A DNA stretch of 5,115 bases from positions 1 to 5,115 of the forward strand of contig JAUVIT010000174.1 in NCBI GenBank assembly GCA_030592605.1, in the 5' to 3' direction. Both the position numbers and the translations under genes were made by a program. The notes beneath the pieces were generated by a model. It saw only the letters and a program-made list of their open reading frames with translations. It was not told where the DNA came from and did not search any database. Of this stretch, positions 1 through 5,115 are shown one piece after another. The DNA comes from Bacteroidota bacterium. GTDB taxonomy: Bacteria > Bacteroidota > Bacteroidia > Bacteroidales > GCA-2748055. Numbering within the stretch: position 1 is the first letter of the stretch; each line of letters begins with the position of its first letter.

Positions 1-370
1 AGAGTTTTTAATCCCATTGACCATCTTTGTTACGGCCTTGTCCAACCTTTTGGCCCGGAAACAAAAAGTAAGCTCCTGGTTATATTACCTGAGATACACT
101 GCAGCGCTATTCTTCGGCCTGATCCATGGTCTTGGTTTCTCCAACTATTTGCGAAGCCTTCTGGGGGCAGAGCGGGGACTGGTACTACCCCTCTTTTCAT
201 TTAACGTTGGAATTGAGGTGGGTCAGATCATCATCGTTGCCATTATCATGTTGCTAACTAAATTGGTGGTGGATCTTATTGGGTTTCCCAGGCGTGAGTG
301 GCACGTGCTGCTAAGCGGGGCCGGACTCGGTATTTCACTGGTTCTTATGTTTGAACGATTTCCTTTCTAA
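1..370 (+). CDS. HupE/UreJ_2-like integral membrane protein, 3' part (5' end outside window)
   Basis: This is the C-terminal part (about 122 codons, frame starting at base 2) of a small polytopic membrane protein. The reading frame is open to the window edge. The first visible residues, EFLIPLTIFVTALSNLL, already form a hydrophobic helix, so the TTG at 17 is almost certainly internal and the true start lies upstream. Visible helices are that one, the segment containing FFGLIHGLGFSNYL, a long one around FSFNVGIEVGQIIIVAII, and a C-terminal one ending SLVLMFERFPF. The HGLGF and FN-G-E-GQ motifs are what I recognise from the HupE/UreJ_2 group found in Bacteroidota, usually near 190-200 residues. 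HupE/UreJ proteins are linked to nickel or cobalt uptake for hydrogenase or urease, but no such enzyme is visible here, so the substrate is unknown. The TAA stop overlaps the next gene's ATG by one base, suggesting co-transcription with xerD. Confidence 0.85.
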   Translation, partial: EFLIPLTIFVTALSNLLARKQKVSSWLYYLRYTAALFFGLIHGLGFSNYLRSLLGAERGLVLPLFSFNVGIEVGQIIIVAIIMLLTKLVVDLIGFPRREWHVLLSGAGLGISLVLMFERFPF

Positions 371-1269
371 TGGATTGGCAGGCACTTATTAAAGCCTATG
401 AAGGTTTCCTGAAACTGGAGAAGGGATTATCATCCAACTCCATAGAGGCCTACCTGTCGGATATCGGAAAACTGGAGCAATTCCTGGAGCTTTCACAGAT
501 GGAGGTCGGACCGGAAGAGCTGGACCGTGAGCAGCTGGGTCAGTTTCTGGCCTGGATCAGTGAAATGGGATTGTCAGCCAGGAGTCAGGCCCGGATCCTG
601 TCCGGAATCAAGGCATTTTATCGTTATCTCCTTCTTGAGGATTTGATAGAAAAGGATCCCACTGCACTACTGGAAGGACCCAGGCTTGGAAGCAAACTGC
701 CCGAGGTGCTGTCGGTGGTGGAGATTGACAGAATGCTGGAGCTCATTGATCTGAGCTCTCCCCAGGGGCGCAGGAACAGGGCTATGCTGGAAACCCTTTA
801 TAGCTGTGGTCTCCGTGTTACCGAACTGATAGAACTGCAGATCTCCGGAATATTCAGAGTCGAAGGATTTATTCGGGTGATTGGAAAAGGGGACAAGGAA
901 CGCCTGGTGCCGGTTAGTCCGCGTGCACTTAAAGAGATCGATCTATATTTGCCCGACAGGAATTCCCTGTCCATACAGGCTGGAAATGAAGATATTCTTT
1001 TCTTGAACCGCAGAGGGAAGATGCTCACACGAAACATGGTCTTTACCATAATTAAGGAACTGGCCAAATCAGCCGGCATTCAGAAAACAGTGAGCCCCCA
1101 TACCTTCAGGCACTCTTTTGCCACACACCTGGTGGAGGGCGGGGCCGATCTTCGCGCCGTGCAGGAGATGCTGGGACACGAATCCATCACCACCACCGAA
1201 ATCTATACCCACCTGGACAGTGCTTATCTTCGTGAGGCCATTATCAGTTTTCACCCCCGCTCAAAATAG
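370..1269 (+). CDS. xerD: Site-specific tyrosine recombinase, XerD-like
   Basis: This 299-residue protein has the usual XerC/XerD length (E. coli XerD is 298). It should be the cytoplasmic recombinase that, with a XerC partner, resolves chromosome dimers at dif. The N-terminal SAM-like core-binding domain spans roughly residues 1-95 (LEKGLSSNSIEAYLSDI). The catalytic domain spans roughly 110-290. All catalytic residues are present: R149 in YSCGLRVTEL, K173 in IGKGDKERLVPV, H244 and R247 in SPHTFRHSFATHL, H270 in LGHES, and the nucleophile Y279 in EIYTHL. This numbering nearly matches E. coli XerD, which favours XerD over XerC, although the two are hard to separate by eye. The ATG shares its A with the stop of the upstream membrane-protein gene, indicating translational coupling; no Shine-Dalgarno sequence is visible. 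No phage or transposon genes adjoin it, so a housekeeping role fits better than an integrase role. Confidence 0.93.
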   Translation: MDWQALIKAYEGFLKLEKGLSSNSIEAYLSDIGKLEQFLELSQMEVGPEELDREQLGQFLAWISEMGLSARSQARILSGIKAFYRYLLLEDLIEKDPTALLEGPRLGSKLPEVLSVVEIDRMLELIDLSSPQGRRNRAMLETLYSCGLRVTELIELQISGIFRVEGFIRVIGKGDKERLVPVSPRALKEIDLYLPDRNSLSIQAGNEDILFLNRRGKMLTRNMVFTIIKELAKSAGIQKTVSPHTFRHSFATHLVEGGADLRAVQEMLGHESITTTEIYTHLDSAYLREAIISFHPRSK

Positions 1270-1272
1270 TCT

Positions 1273-2274
1273 TTAGCAAGTGTAAGCAGCAAGGATGGCG
1301 TCCATCAGCTGATTGTTCTCTTCATCGATCCGAATTCGCTCAGGATGAGCATCGAACCACTGTACCGTTTTTTTGATTCCCTCCCTGAAAGGAATGGTGG
1401 CTACATATCCGGGAACAAAGCGTTTTATTTTTGTATTATCGAAAATAGCACTATTGGCCTTATCCCCCAGCAGGTTCCCCCGCATCCAATGCTGACCCAT
1501 TTTATCAGCCTCTCTGCATATAAAATCCGTAGCAATATGAACCGCCTTTAGTTCGGCTCCTGCTGCATCAGCAAGGGCTTGATAAATCTGGTTCCAGTTT
1601 AATAGTTCATCGGAGGTGATATGAAAACTGTGCCCGATGGATTGTATGTTGCCCATTAAACCCACAAATCCCTTTGCAAAATCGTGAGAATGGGTAATGG
1701 TCCAGAGCGATGTGCCATCTCCGTGGATAATCACTGTTCCGCCTTTTCTCATACGCTCAACAATGGTAAAATCCTCCCAGCTGCCAATAGCTACCGGGAT
1801 CACGGTTTCATAGGTGTGAGAGGGCCTTACTATGGTGACGGGAAATCCATTTTCTCGGTGTGCCTTTATCAGAAGGTCCTCACAGGCAATCTTATCCCGG
1901 GAATAATCCCAGTATGGATTGACCAGAGGGGTCGATTCAGTAATTACAGGATGGCTGGGAGGTTTCTGATAGGCAGAAGCCGAACTAATAAATATGTACT
2001 GATCGCACTTATCTGAAAAGAGTTGAATATCCCGTTCAATTTCCGCCGGCGTATATGCAATAAAGTTAACCACCACATCAAAGTGCTCATCCTTGAGTAA
2101 AGCTTTCACCTCCTGAGGTTTATTGATGTCTGCATGGATAAATGTGGCCTTTGACAATTCACTCTGGCTTCGCTGTCCTCTGTTCAAAATTGAGAGGTCG
2201 GTACCCATGCTAAGTGCCAGCAGTGAACACGCACCGGAAATATTTCCTGTTCCGCCAATAAAAAGTGCTTTCAT
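1273..2274 (-). CDS. Extended SDR / NAD-dependent epimerase-dehydratase-like protein
   Basis: This 333-residue cytoplasmic Rossmann-fold protein belongs to the extended short-chain dehydrogenase/reductase group, usually annotated as NAD-dependent epimerase/dehydratase. The N-terminal dinucleotide-binding loop is GGTGNIS (residues 7-13). A negatively charged residue follows in HADINKP (D49), where the family contacts the adenine. The active-site serine strand is FISSASAY (95-102) and the catalytic YxxxK is YSRDK (Y124, K128). RPSHTY (150-155) and HSHDFAKGFVGLM (195-207) match conserved parts of the substrate half. The C-terminal region (about 260-310) fits the atypical SDR members seen in sugar-related loci. 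Substrate is unknown; a nucleotide-sugar or free-sugar derivative is plausible. The gene converges on xerD with only three bases between the stops, and is divergent from the zinc dehydrogenase across 38 bp, so the pair may share regulation. The ATG at 2274 leads straight into the Rossmann motif, which fixes the start. Confidence 0.85.
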   Translation of the reverse strand: MKALFIGGTGNISGACSLLALSMGTDLSILNRGQRSQSELSKATFIHADINKPQEVKALLKDEHFDVVVNFIAYTPAEIERDIQLFSDKCDQYIFISSASAYQKPPSHPVITESTPLVNPYWDYSRDKIACEDLLIKAHRENGFPVTIVRPSHTYETVIPVAIGSWEDFTIVERMRKGGTVIIHGDGTSLWTITHSHDFAKGFVGLMGNIQSIGHSFHITSDELLNWNQIYQALADAAGAELKAVHIATDFICREADKMGQHWMRGNLLGDKANSAIFDNTKIKRFVPGYVATIPFREGIKKTVQWFDAHPERIRIDEENNQLMDAILAAYTC

Positions 2275-2312
2275 TTTACTTACTTTATTAGTTCTCTAAA
2301 AATACCAAGATA
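2275..2312. promoter_or_regulatory. Divergent intergenic region, putative promoters for the SDR and dehydrogenase genes
   Basis: This 38-bp A/T-rich spacer is the only non-coding DNA between two divergent genes, so promoter elements for both probably lie here or run into the opposite coding region. On the minus strand, TATCTTGG (2305-2312) resembles the Bacteroidota -7 element TAnnTTTG with one mismatch, but no convincing TTTG -33 element is seen at the right distance. On the plus strand only weak matches are present (TACTTTAT at 2281-2288). A short inverted repeat TTAG-TTCT-CTAA (2288-2299) could be an operator half-site pair but may be chance in such A/T-rich sequence. Neither gene has a visible Shine-Dalgarno sequence. 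The assignment rests mainly on gene geometry. Confidence 0.35.
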
Positions 2313-3350
2313 ATGAAAGCAATGATGCTAACCGGTATACGCCAGATGGAAATGAAGGAAGTAGGTACTCCGGCCATTCTGTACGATTGGGATGTGCGGA
2401 TTAAAATGAAAACCCTGGGTGTTTGTGGATCCGATATCCACTACTATGTTTCAGGAAAGATTGGAAGCCAGGTGGTACAATATCCTTTTACCGTGGGACA
2501 CGAGGGTTCCGGCGTGGTAGAAGCCGTTGGGAAAGGAGTCACCATGGTAAAACCAGGTGACCGGATTGCCATTGAGCCCGCCATGCCCTGCTGGGAGTGC
2601 GATCAGTGCATGGCAGGAAGGCCACATACATGCCGCAACCTGCGTTTCCTGGGTTGTCCTGGTCAGGCTGAAGGATCGCTTTCAGAGTATATTGTCATGC
2701 CGGAGACCAGTTGCTTTAAGATACCCGATCAGATGACATATGATGAAGCAGCCATTTCGGAACCCCTGGCCATAGGTCTCTATGCGGTAAAACAATCAAT
2801 TCCCATGGAAGGGGCAAAGGTGGGCATCCTGGGATTTGGCCCCATTGGAATGAGTGTAATGTTGCCGGCATTGGCATTGGGAGCATCTGAAGTGTACGTA
2901 AGTGATAAAATAGATGAACGGCTGATGATCGCTCAAAGGAGTGGTGCAAGCCTGACAGCCAACCCGGACCATGAGGATGTGGTGGGGAAAATTACGGAAA
3001 AGGTACCGGAATTACTGGATGTGGTGTTTGAGTGCTGTGGTCAGCAGGATGCCATAGATAATGCCGTGGACTTGCTAAAACCAGGAGGAAAGCTGATGAT
3101 CATCGGAATCCCGGAGTTTGAACGCTGGTCATTCCCTGTCGATAAATCCAGACATAAGGAGCTGTGTATTCAGAATGTTCGAAGGCAGAATGAGGCAGTA
3201 CAACCTGCTCTGGATATGATGGCCGCCGGAGAAGTTTCCATAGCTGCTATGACCACCCACCGCTTCCCCTTCGAAAAGAGCAAGGAGGCATTTGATCTGG
3301 TGGCCGCATATGGCGATGGGGTGATGAAGGCAATGATTGATTTTAACTAA
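2313..3350 (+). CDS. Zinc-dependent medium-chain dehydrogenase, sorbitol/polyol dehydrogenase-like
   Basis: This 345-residue cytoplasmic enzyme belongs to the MDR superfamily and resembles sorbitol (L-iditol), xylitol and related polyol dehydrogenases, which oxidise a polyol to a keto sugar with NAD. The GroES-like N-terminal domain carries the catalytic zinc ligands C38 (GVCGSDIH) and H63/E64 (VGHEGSGVVE). The structural zinc lobe has C93, C96, C99 and C107 (PCWECDQC, HTC). SEPLAIGLYAV (149-159) is the conserved hinge with E150. The Rossmann domain has GFGPIG (174-179), and the acidic D198 at the end of the next strand favours NAD over NADP. Length and motif order are standard for the family and no key residue is missing. 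It is the first gene of a co-directional run, 24 bp before the PIG-L gene, and divergent from an SDR oxidoreductase. Exact substrate cannot be read from sequence; L-threonine dehydrogenase or other MDR activities are alternatives. Confidence 0.9.
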   Translation: MKAMMLTGIRQMEMKEVGTPAILYDWDVRIKMKTLGVCGSDIHYYVSGKIGSQVVQYPFTVGHEGSGVVEAVGKGVTMVKPGDRIAIEPAMPCWECDQCMAGRPHTCRNLRFLGCPGQAEGSLSEYIVMPETSCFKIPDQMTYDEAAISEPLAIGLYAVKQSIPMEGAKVGILGFGPIGMSVMLPALALGASEVYVSDKIDERLMIAQRSGASLTANPDHEDVVGKITEKVPELLDVVFECCGQQDAIDNAVDLLKPGGKLMIIGIPEFERWSFPVDKSRHKELCIQNVRRQNEAVQPALDMMAAGEVSIAAMTTHRFPFEKSKEAFDLVAAYGDGVMKAMIDFN

Positions 3351-3374
3351 AATATTTTACCTAAAACTACTATC

Positions 3375-4211
3375 ATGAAAAACATTCTGATAACTCTTAT
3401 CCTGGTGGCCATTCCATTATTGTCCATGGCACAACCTGAACAGCCGGTGGAACAATGGACGGGAAAAACCATTTTATTGATCGGGGCACATCCCGATGAT
3501 GATTCTTACTCCATGGGTACCCTGGGAATGCTAAATGCCAATGGCAATGAGGTCTATATTGCCATTCTAACCACAGGAAATGTGGGAACGCAGGACCCTA
3601 AGCTGGGAATGATGGACCTGGCACTGATCAGGAAGCAGGAGGAGCAGGCCGCCCTGGCCACCATGGGAATACCTACCGACCATTATATCAACTTTGGGTA
3701 TGATGACGGCATGCTGGAGTATGAAGATAAAAAAGAGGTGGTTGCCAAGCTGGTTCGCCTGATTCGAAAGATCAAGCCGGATGTGCTTTTCTCCTTCGAT
3801 CCGGGCAAGGGTTCACAACGCTGGCATAAGGCCGATCACAGGGCTTCATCCTACCTGTCGGCCGATGCAGCCAGGGCAGCCATGTGGCCCCTTATGTTCC
3901 AGGGACAGATTACCGTTGAAGGACTAGAGGCCCATACAATACCAGAGTATATGCTATATGATTCGGCCGAAGAGGATAAGAATACCTGGGTGGATATATC
4001 TGAATGGGAAGAGCTAAAGGTGGAGGCCCTTATGAAATATGTGAGTCAGTTCAGTTCAGGCTGGGCTGATTATAAGGGCCCGGAGATGTCGCCCGAGGAG
4101 GAGAAACAAGTGAGAGAGATGCTTATGGGTTGGATCCATGTGGAGAAGGATGGAAAGCCCATGGAAGGATTTCGTCACTATAAGGGATTGCCCGATGATA
4201 TTGGAAGATAA
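3375..4211 (+). CDS. Exported PIG-L/LmbE-family deacetylase-like protein
   Basis: This 278-residue protein has an N-terminal signal peptide: K3, a hydrophobic stretch to about residue 18, and a likely signal peptidase I site near SMA-Q (18-20). No lipobox cysteine is present, so a periplasmic or secreted location is expected. The mature part is a PIG-L/LmbE domain. This family comprises zinc-dependent N-deacetylases acting on N-acetylglucosaminyl or other amide substrates. The first metal motif is AHPDDD (38-43), where the family norm is AHPDDE. It is followed by LTTGN (65-69) and IRKQEEQAALATMGI (85-99), a typical helix. The second motif is WHKADHRA (150-157), with H155 as the expected third metal ligand. 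H151 precedes it by four residues rather than the three of the more usual H-P-D-H arrangement. Gene spacing (24 bp upstream, 38 bp downstream) suggests an operon with the dehydrogenase and DUF1080 genes. The substrate is unknown, with an amino-sugar derivative the best guess. Confidence 0.88.
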   Translation: MKNILITLILVAIPLLSMAQPEQPVEQWTGKTILLIGAHPDDDSYSMGTLGMLNANGNEVYIAILTTGNVGTQDPKLGMMDLALIRKQEEQAALATMGIPTDHYINFGYDDGMLEYEDKKEVVAKLVRLIRKIKPDVLFSFDPGKGSQRWHKADHRASSYLSADAARAAMWPLMFQGQITVEGLEAHTIPEYMLYDSAEEDKNTWVDISEWEELKVEALMKYVSQFSSGWADYKGPEMSPEEEKQVREMLMGWIHVEKDGKPMEGFRHYKGLPDDIGR

Positions 4212-4249
4212 TATTTTAAAACATTACAATACCTAAAAAACATAAGACC

Positions 4250-5017
4250 ATGAAAGCTATTACTATTCTGACTATTGCTCTGTCCTTGTTTATGCTGAAT
4301 GCGTGCACCCAGAATCCAGTGGGTATAGGCGCCAAGGCTCCCTCCGGGGCAGAGGTGCTGTTTGACGGCACTGCCGAATCACTCCATGAGAACTGGATCT
4401 ACTGGGAAGGCCCCAGATTTGCAGCCGAGATGCCTGTTAAATGGGAGATTGTAAATGATCCTGTGGATAAGGGTACGGTCATGAGCAGTGATGATCCTGC
4501 TGTGGTGGACCATAAATACGGATCGGCCGATATTGTTACCAAGAAGGAATATCGCGATTTCCGGATTCATGTGGAGTTCCTCATTGAACAGGAGGGTGGT
4601 AATTCGGGAGTATACCTGCAGAACCGTTACGAAATACAGATCCTGGACAATGATTCAACCCAGCACGGAATGGCTGCAGTAATTAACGAGATCGATTCTC
4701 CCTACTATGCTTACAAGGGGGTGGGGAATTGGAACTCCTACGATATGGTCTTCAGGGCCGCACGCTTTAAGGATGGTAAACGCACCGAAAAGGCGCTGGT
4801 ATCCAACTACTTCAACGGCATAAAGGTCTACTCCAATATCGGTATCAACCAGGTATGGGGTGGAGCCAACTCCGGGATCGACGGTGGCAACGATGGCGGC
4901 AAAGGAATCACCGACAGTCCGGGTGGCATCAAGCTGCAGGCCGAGGGATATTCAGTGCTCTATCGCAATATCTGGATCAAGGAACTTGATTTGACCGAAG
5001 CTGACACTGATTTTTAA
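4250..5017 (+). CDS. DUF1080 lipoprotein (3-keto-disaccharide hydrolase domain)
   Basis: This 255-residue protein begins with a lipoprotein signal: K2, a hydrophobic core, then the lipobox LNAC with C19 as the lipidated residue. It should therefore be membrane-anchored outside the cytoplasm. The rest is one DUF1080 / 3-keto-disaccharide hydrolase domain, a concanavalin-like beta-sandwich. Recognisable family signatures are VLFDGT (36-41), YRDFRIHVEFLI (101-112), GGNSGVYLQNRYEIQILD (116-133), the WNSYDMVFRAARF segment (161-173), YFNGIKVYSN (187-196) and YRNIWIKEL (238-246). Characterised relatives cleave glycosides whose sugar was oxidised at C3. Two oddities are seen: a very glycine/asparagine-rich loop at 204-226, and QAEG (230-233) where the family commonly shows QDHG. 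It is the third gene of the run and ends 28 bp from a second, convergent DUF1080 gene. Family assignment is firm, while catalytic activity and substrate are inferred. Confidence 0.9.
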   Translation: MKAITILTIALSLFMLNACTQNPVGIGAKAPSGAEVLFDGTAESLHENWIYWEGPRFAAEMPVKWEIVNDPVDKGTVMSSDDPAVVDHKYGSADIVTKKEYRDFRIHVEFLIEQEGGNSGVYLQNRYEIQILDNDSTQHGMAAVINEIDSPYYAYKGVGNWNSYDMVFRAARFKDGKRTEKALVSNYFNGIKVYSNIGINQVWGGANSGIDGGNDGGKGITDSPGGIKLQAEGYSVLYRNIWIKELDLTEADTDF

Positions 5018-5031
5018 TTAAGAAAACTGCA

Positions 5032-5058
5032 AAAGGGGCCCTTTACTAGAGCTCCTTT
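5032..5058 (+). terminator. Possible weak terminator hairpin between convergent DUF1080 genes
   Basis: AAAGGGGC (5032-5039) can pair with GCTCCTTT (5051-5058) around an 11-base loop, giving eight pairs in RNA including one G-U. It sits just after the plus-strand DUF1080 stop and overlaps the last codons of the minus-strand DUF1080 gene. No clean U-tract follows on the plus strand, and in the other direction the flanking TTTTC is only partly U-rich. A termination role is suggested by position more than by structure. Confidence 0.25.
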
Positions 5059-5115
5059 ATCTTAATGTTCCGGAACCATATTTTACTACCATGGTCCTGG
5101 AGGCAGAGCTTACCT
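5046..5115 (-). CDS. DUF1080 (3-keto-disaccharide hydrolase) protein, C-terminal fragment at window edge
   Basis: Reading the minus strand from the window edge gives 22 residues followed by a TAG stop at 5048-5046: GKLCLQDHGSKIWF, then RNIKIKEL. This is the characteristic C-terminus of DUF1080 domains, with the LQDHG motif and the final beta strand of the form xWFRNIxIKEL, so the call holds despite the short length. The neighbouring plus-strand protein has the same ending in diverged form (LQAEG then YRNIWIKEL). The gene lies tail to tail with that neighbour, 28 bp apart. The remainder of the gene, including any signal peptide and the catalytic core, is to the right of the window, so intactness cannot be judged. 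Confidence 0.8.
   Translation of the reverse strand, partial: GKLCLQDHGSKIWFRNIKIKEL

Noticed and set aside
17..370. TTG at 17 as the true start of the first gene
   Set aside because: The frame stays open to the window edge, and residues before the TTG (EFLIP) belong to the same hydrophobic helix, so the gene starts upstream.
798..1254. Open frames on the minus strand inside xerD
   Set aside because: They lie antisense to a complete xerD with all catalytic residues, and their translations show no recognisable domain.
370..1269. Tyrosine recombinase as an integrase of a mobile element
   Set aside because: Length and catalytic residue positions match XerD closely; there are no neighbouring phage or transposon genes, no attachment-site repeats and no tRNA in the window.
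1294..1306. GATGG-CGT-CCATC hairpin as a terminator for xerD
   Set aside because: It has only five pairs and no following U-tract, and it lies in the 3' coding part of the SDR gene; it is likely chance.
1345..2016. Open plus-strand frames inside the SDR gene
   Set aside because: They are antisense shadows of the well-supported SDR protein and show no domain motif.
2716..2949. Minus-strand open frame within the zinc dehydrogenase
   Set aside because: It overlaps the Rossmann domain coding region and its translation has no family features.
4379..4682. Open frames on both strands inside the DUF1080 gene
   Set aside because: They are out of frame with a clear lipoprotein and domain reading frame, and their translations are low in recognisable content.
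1..5115. CRISPR array, insertion sequence, tRNA/rRNA or riboswitch
   Set aside because: Non-coding DNA totals only about 130 bases in short gaps; no spaced repeats, terminal inverted repeats, cloverleaf or long structured leader were seen.

Overview
The window looks like a chromosomal segment from a member of the Bacteroidota. The coding is dense. Genes start with ATG behind A/T-rich leaders that lack Shine-Dalgarno sequences. There is a Bacteroidota-type short HupE/UreJ-like membrane protein, a standard XerD-like recombinase, and secreted or lipoprotein enzymes of the PIG-L and DUF1080 (3-keto-disaccharide hydrolase) families, which are abundant in polysaccharide-degrading Bacteroidota. The taxonomic call is an inference from family content and gene style; no marker gene such as rRNA is present.

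Layout. Positions 1-370 (+) hold the 3' end of a HupE/UreJ_2-type integral membrane protein. Its stop codon overlaps by one base the start of a complete xerD-like tyrosine recombinase (370-1269, +). Three bases further on, in convergent orientation, ends an extended SDR / NAD-dependent epimerase-dehydratase-like gene (1273-2274, -). A 38-bp divergent A/T-rich spacer (2275-2312) separates it from a three-gene co-directional run: a zinc-dependent sorbitol/polyol-dehydrogenase-like enzyme (2313-3350), a signal-peptide-bearing PIG-L/LmbE deacetylase-like protein (3375-4211), and a DUF1080 lipoprotein (4250-5017). After a 28-bp gap, a second DUF1080-type gene ends on the minus strand (5046-5115) and is cut by the window edge.

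How the genes may work together. The left part (HupE-like, XerD) looks like housekeeping. The right part (SDR, Zn-dehydrogenase, exported PIG-L deacetylase, two DUF1080 proteins) looks like a small carbohydrate-processing locus. The exported PIG-L and DUF1080 proteins could remove N-acyl groups and cleave oxidised (3-keto) glycosides outside the cytoplasm. The two cytoplasmic oxidoreductases could interconvert the released sugars or polyols. This pathway is inferred from family membership and proximity; no substrate can be read from the sequence.

I found no RNA genes, insertion sequences, CRISPR arrays, phage genes or long repeats. No clearly undescribed system is evident. The most notable points are the tail-to-tail DUF1080 pair with a diverged C-terminal motif in one copy, and the variant metal-site motifs of the PIG-L protein.
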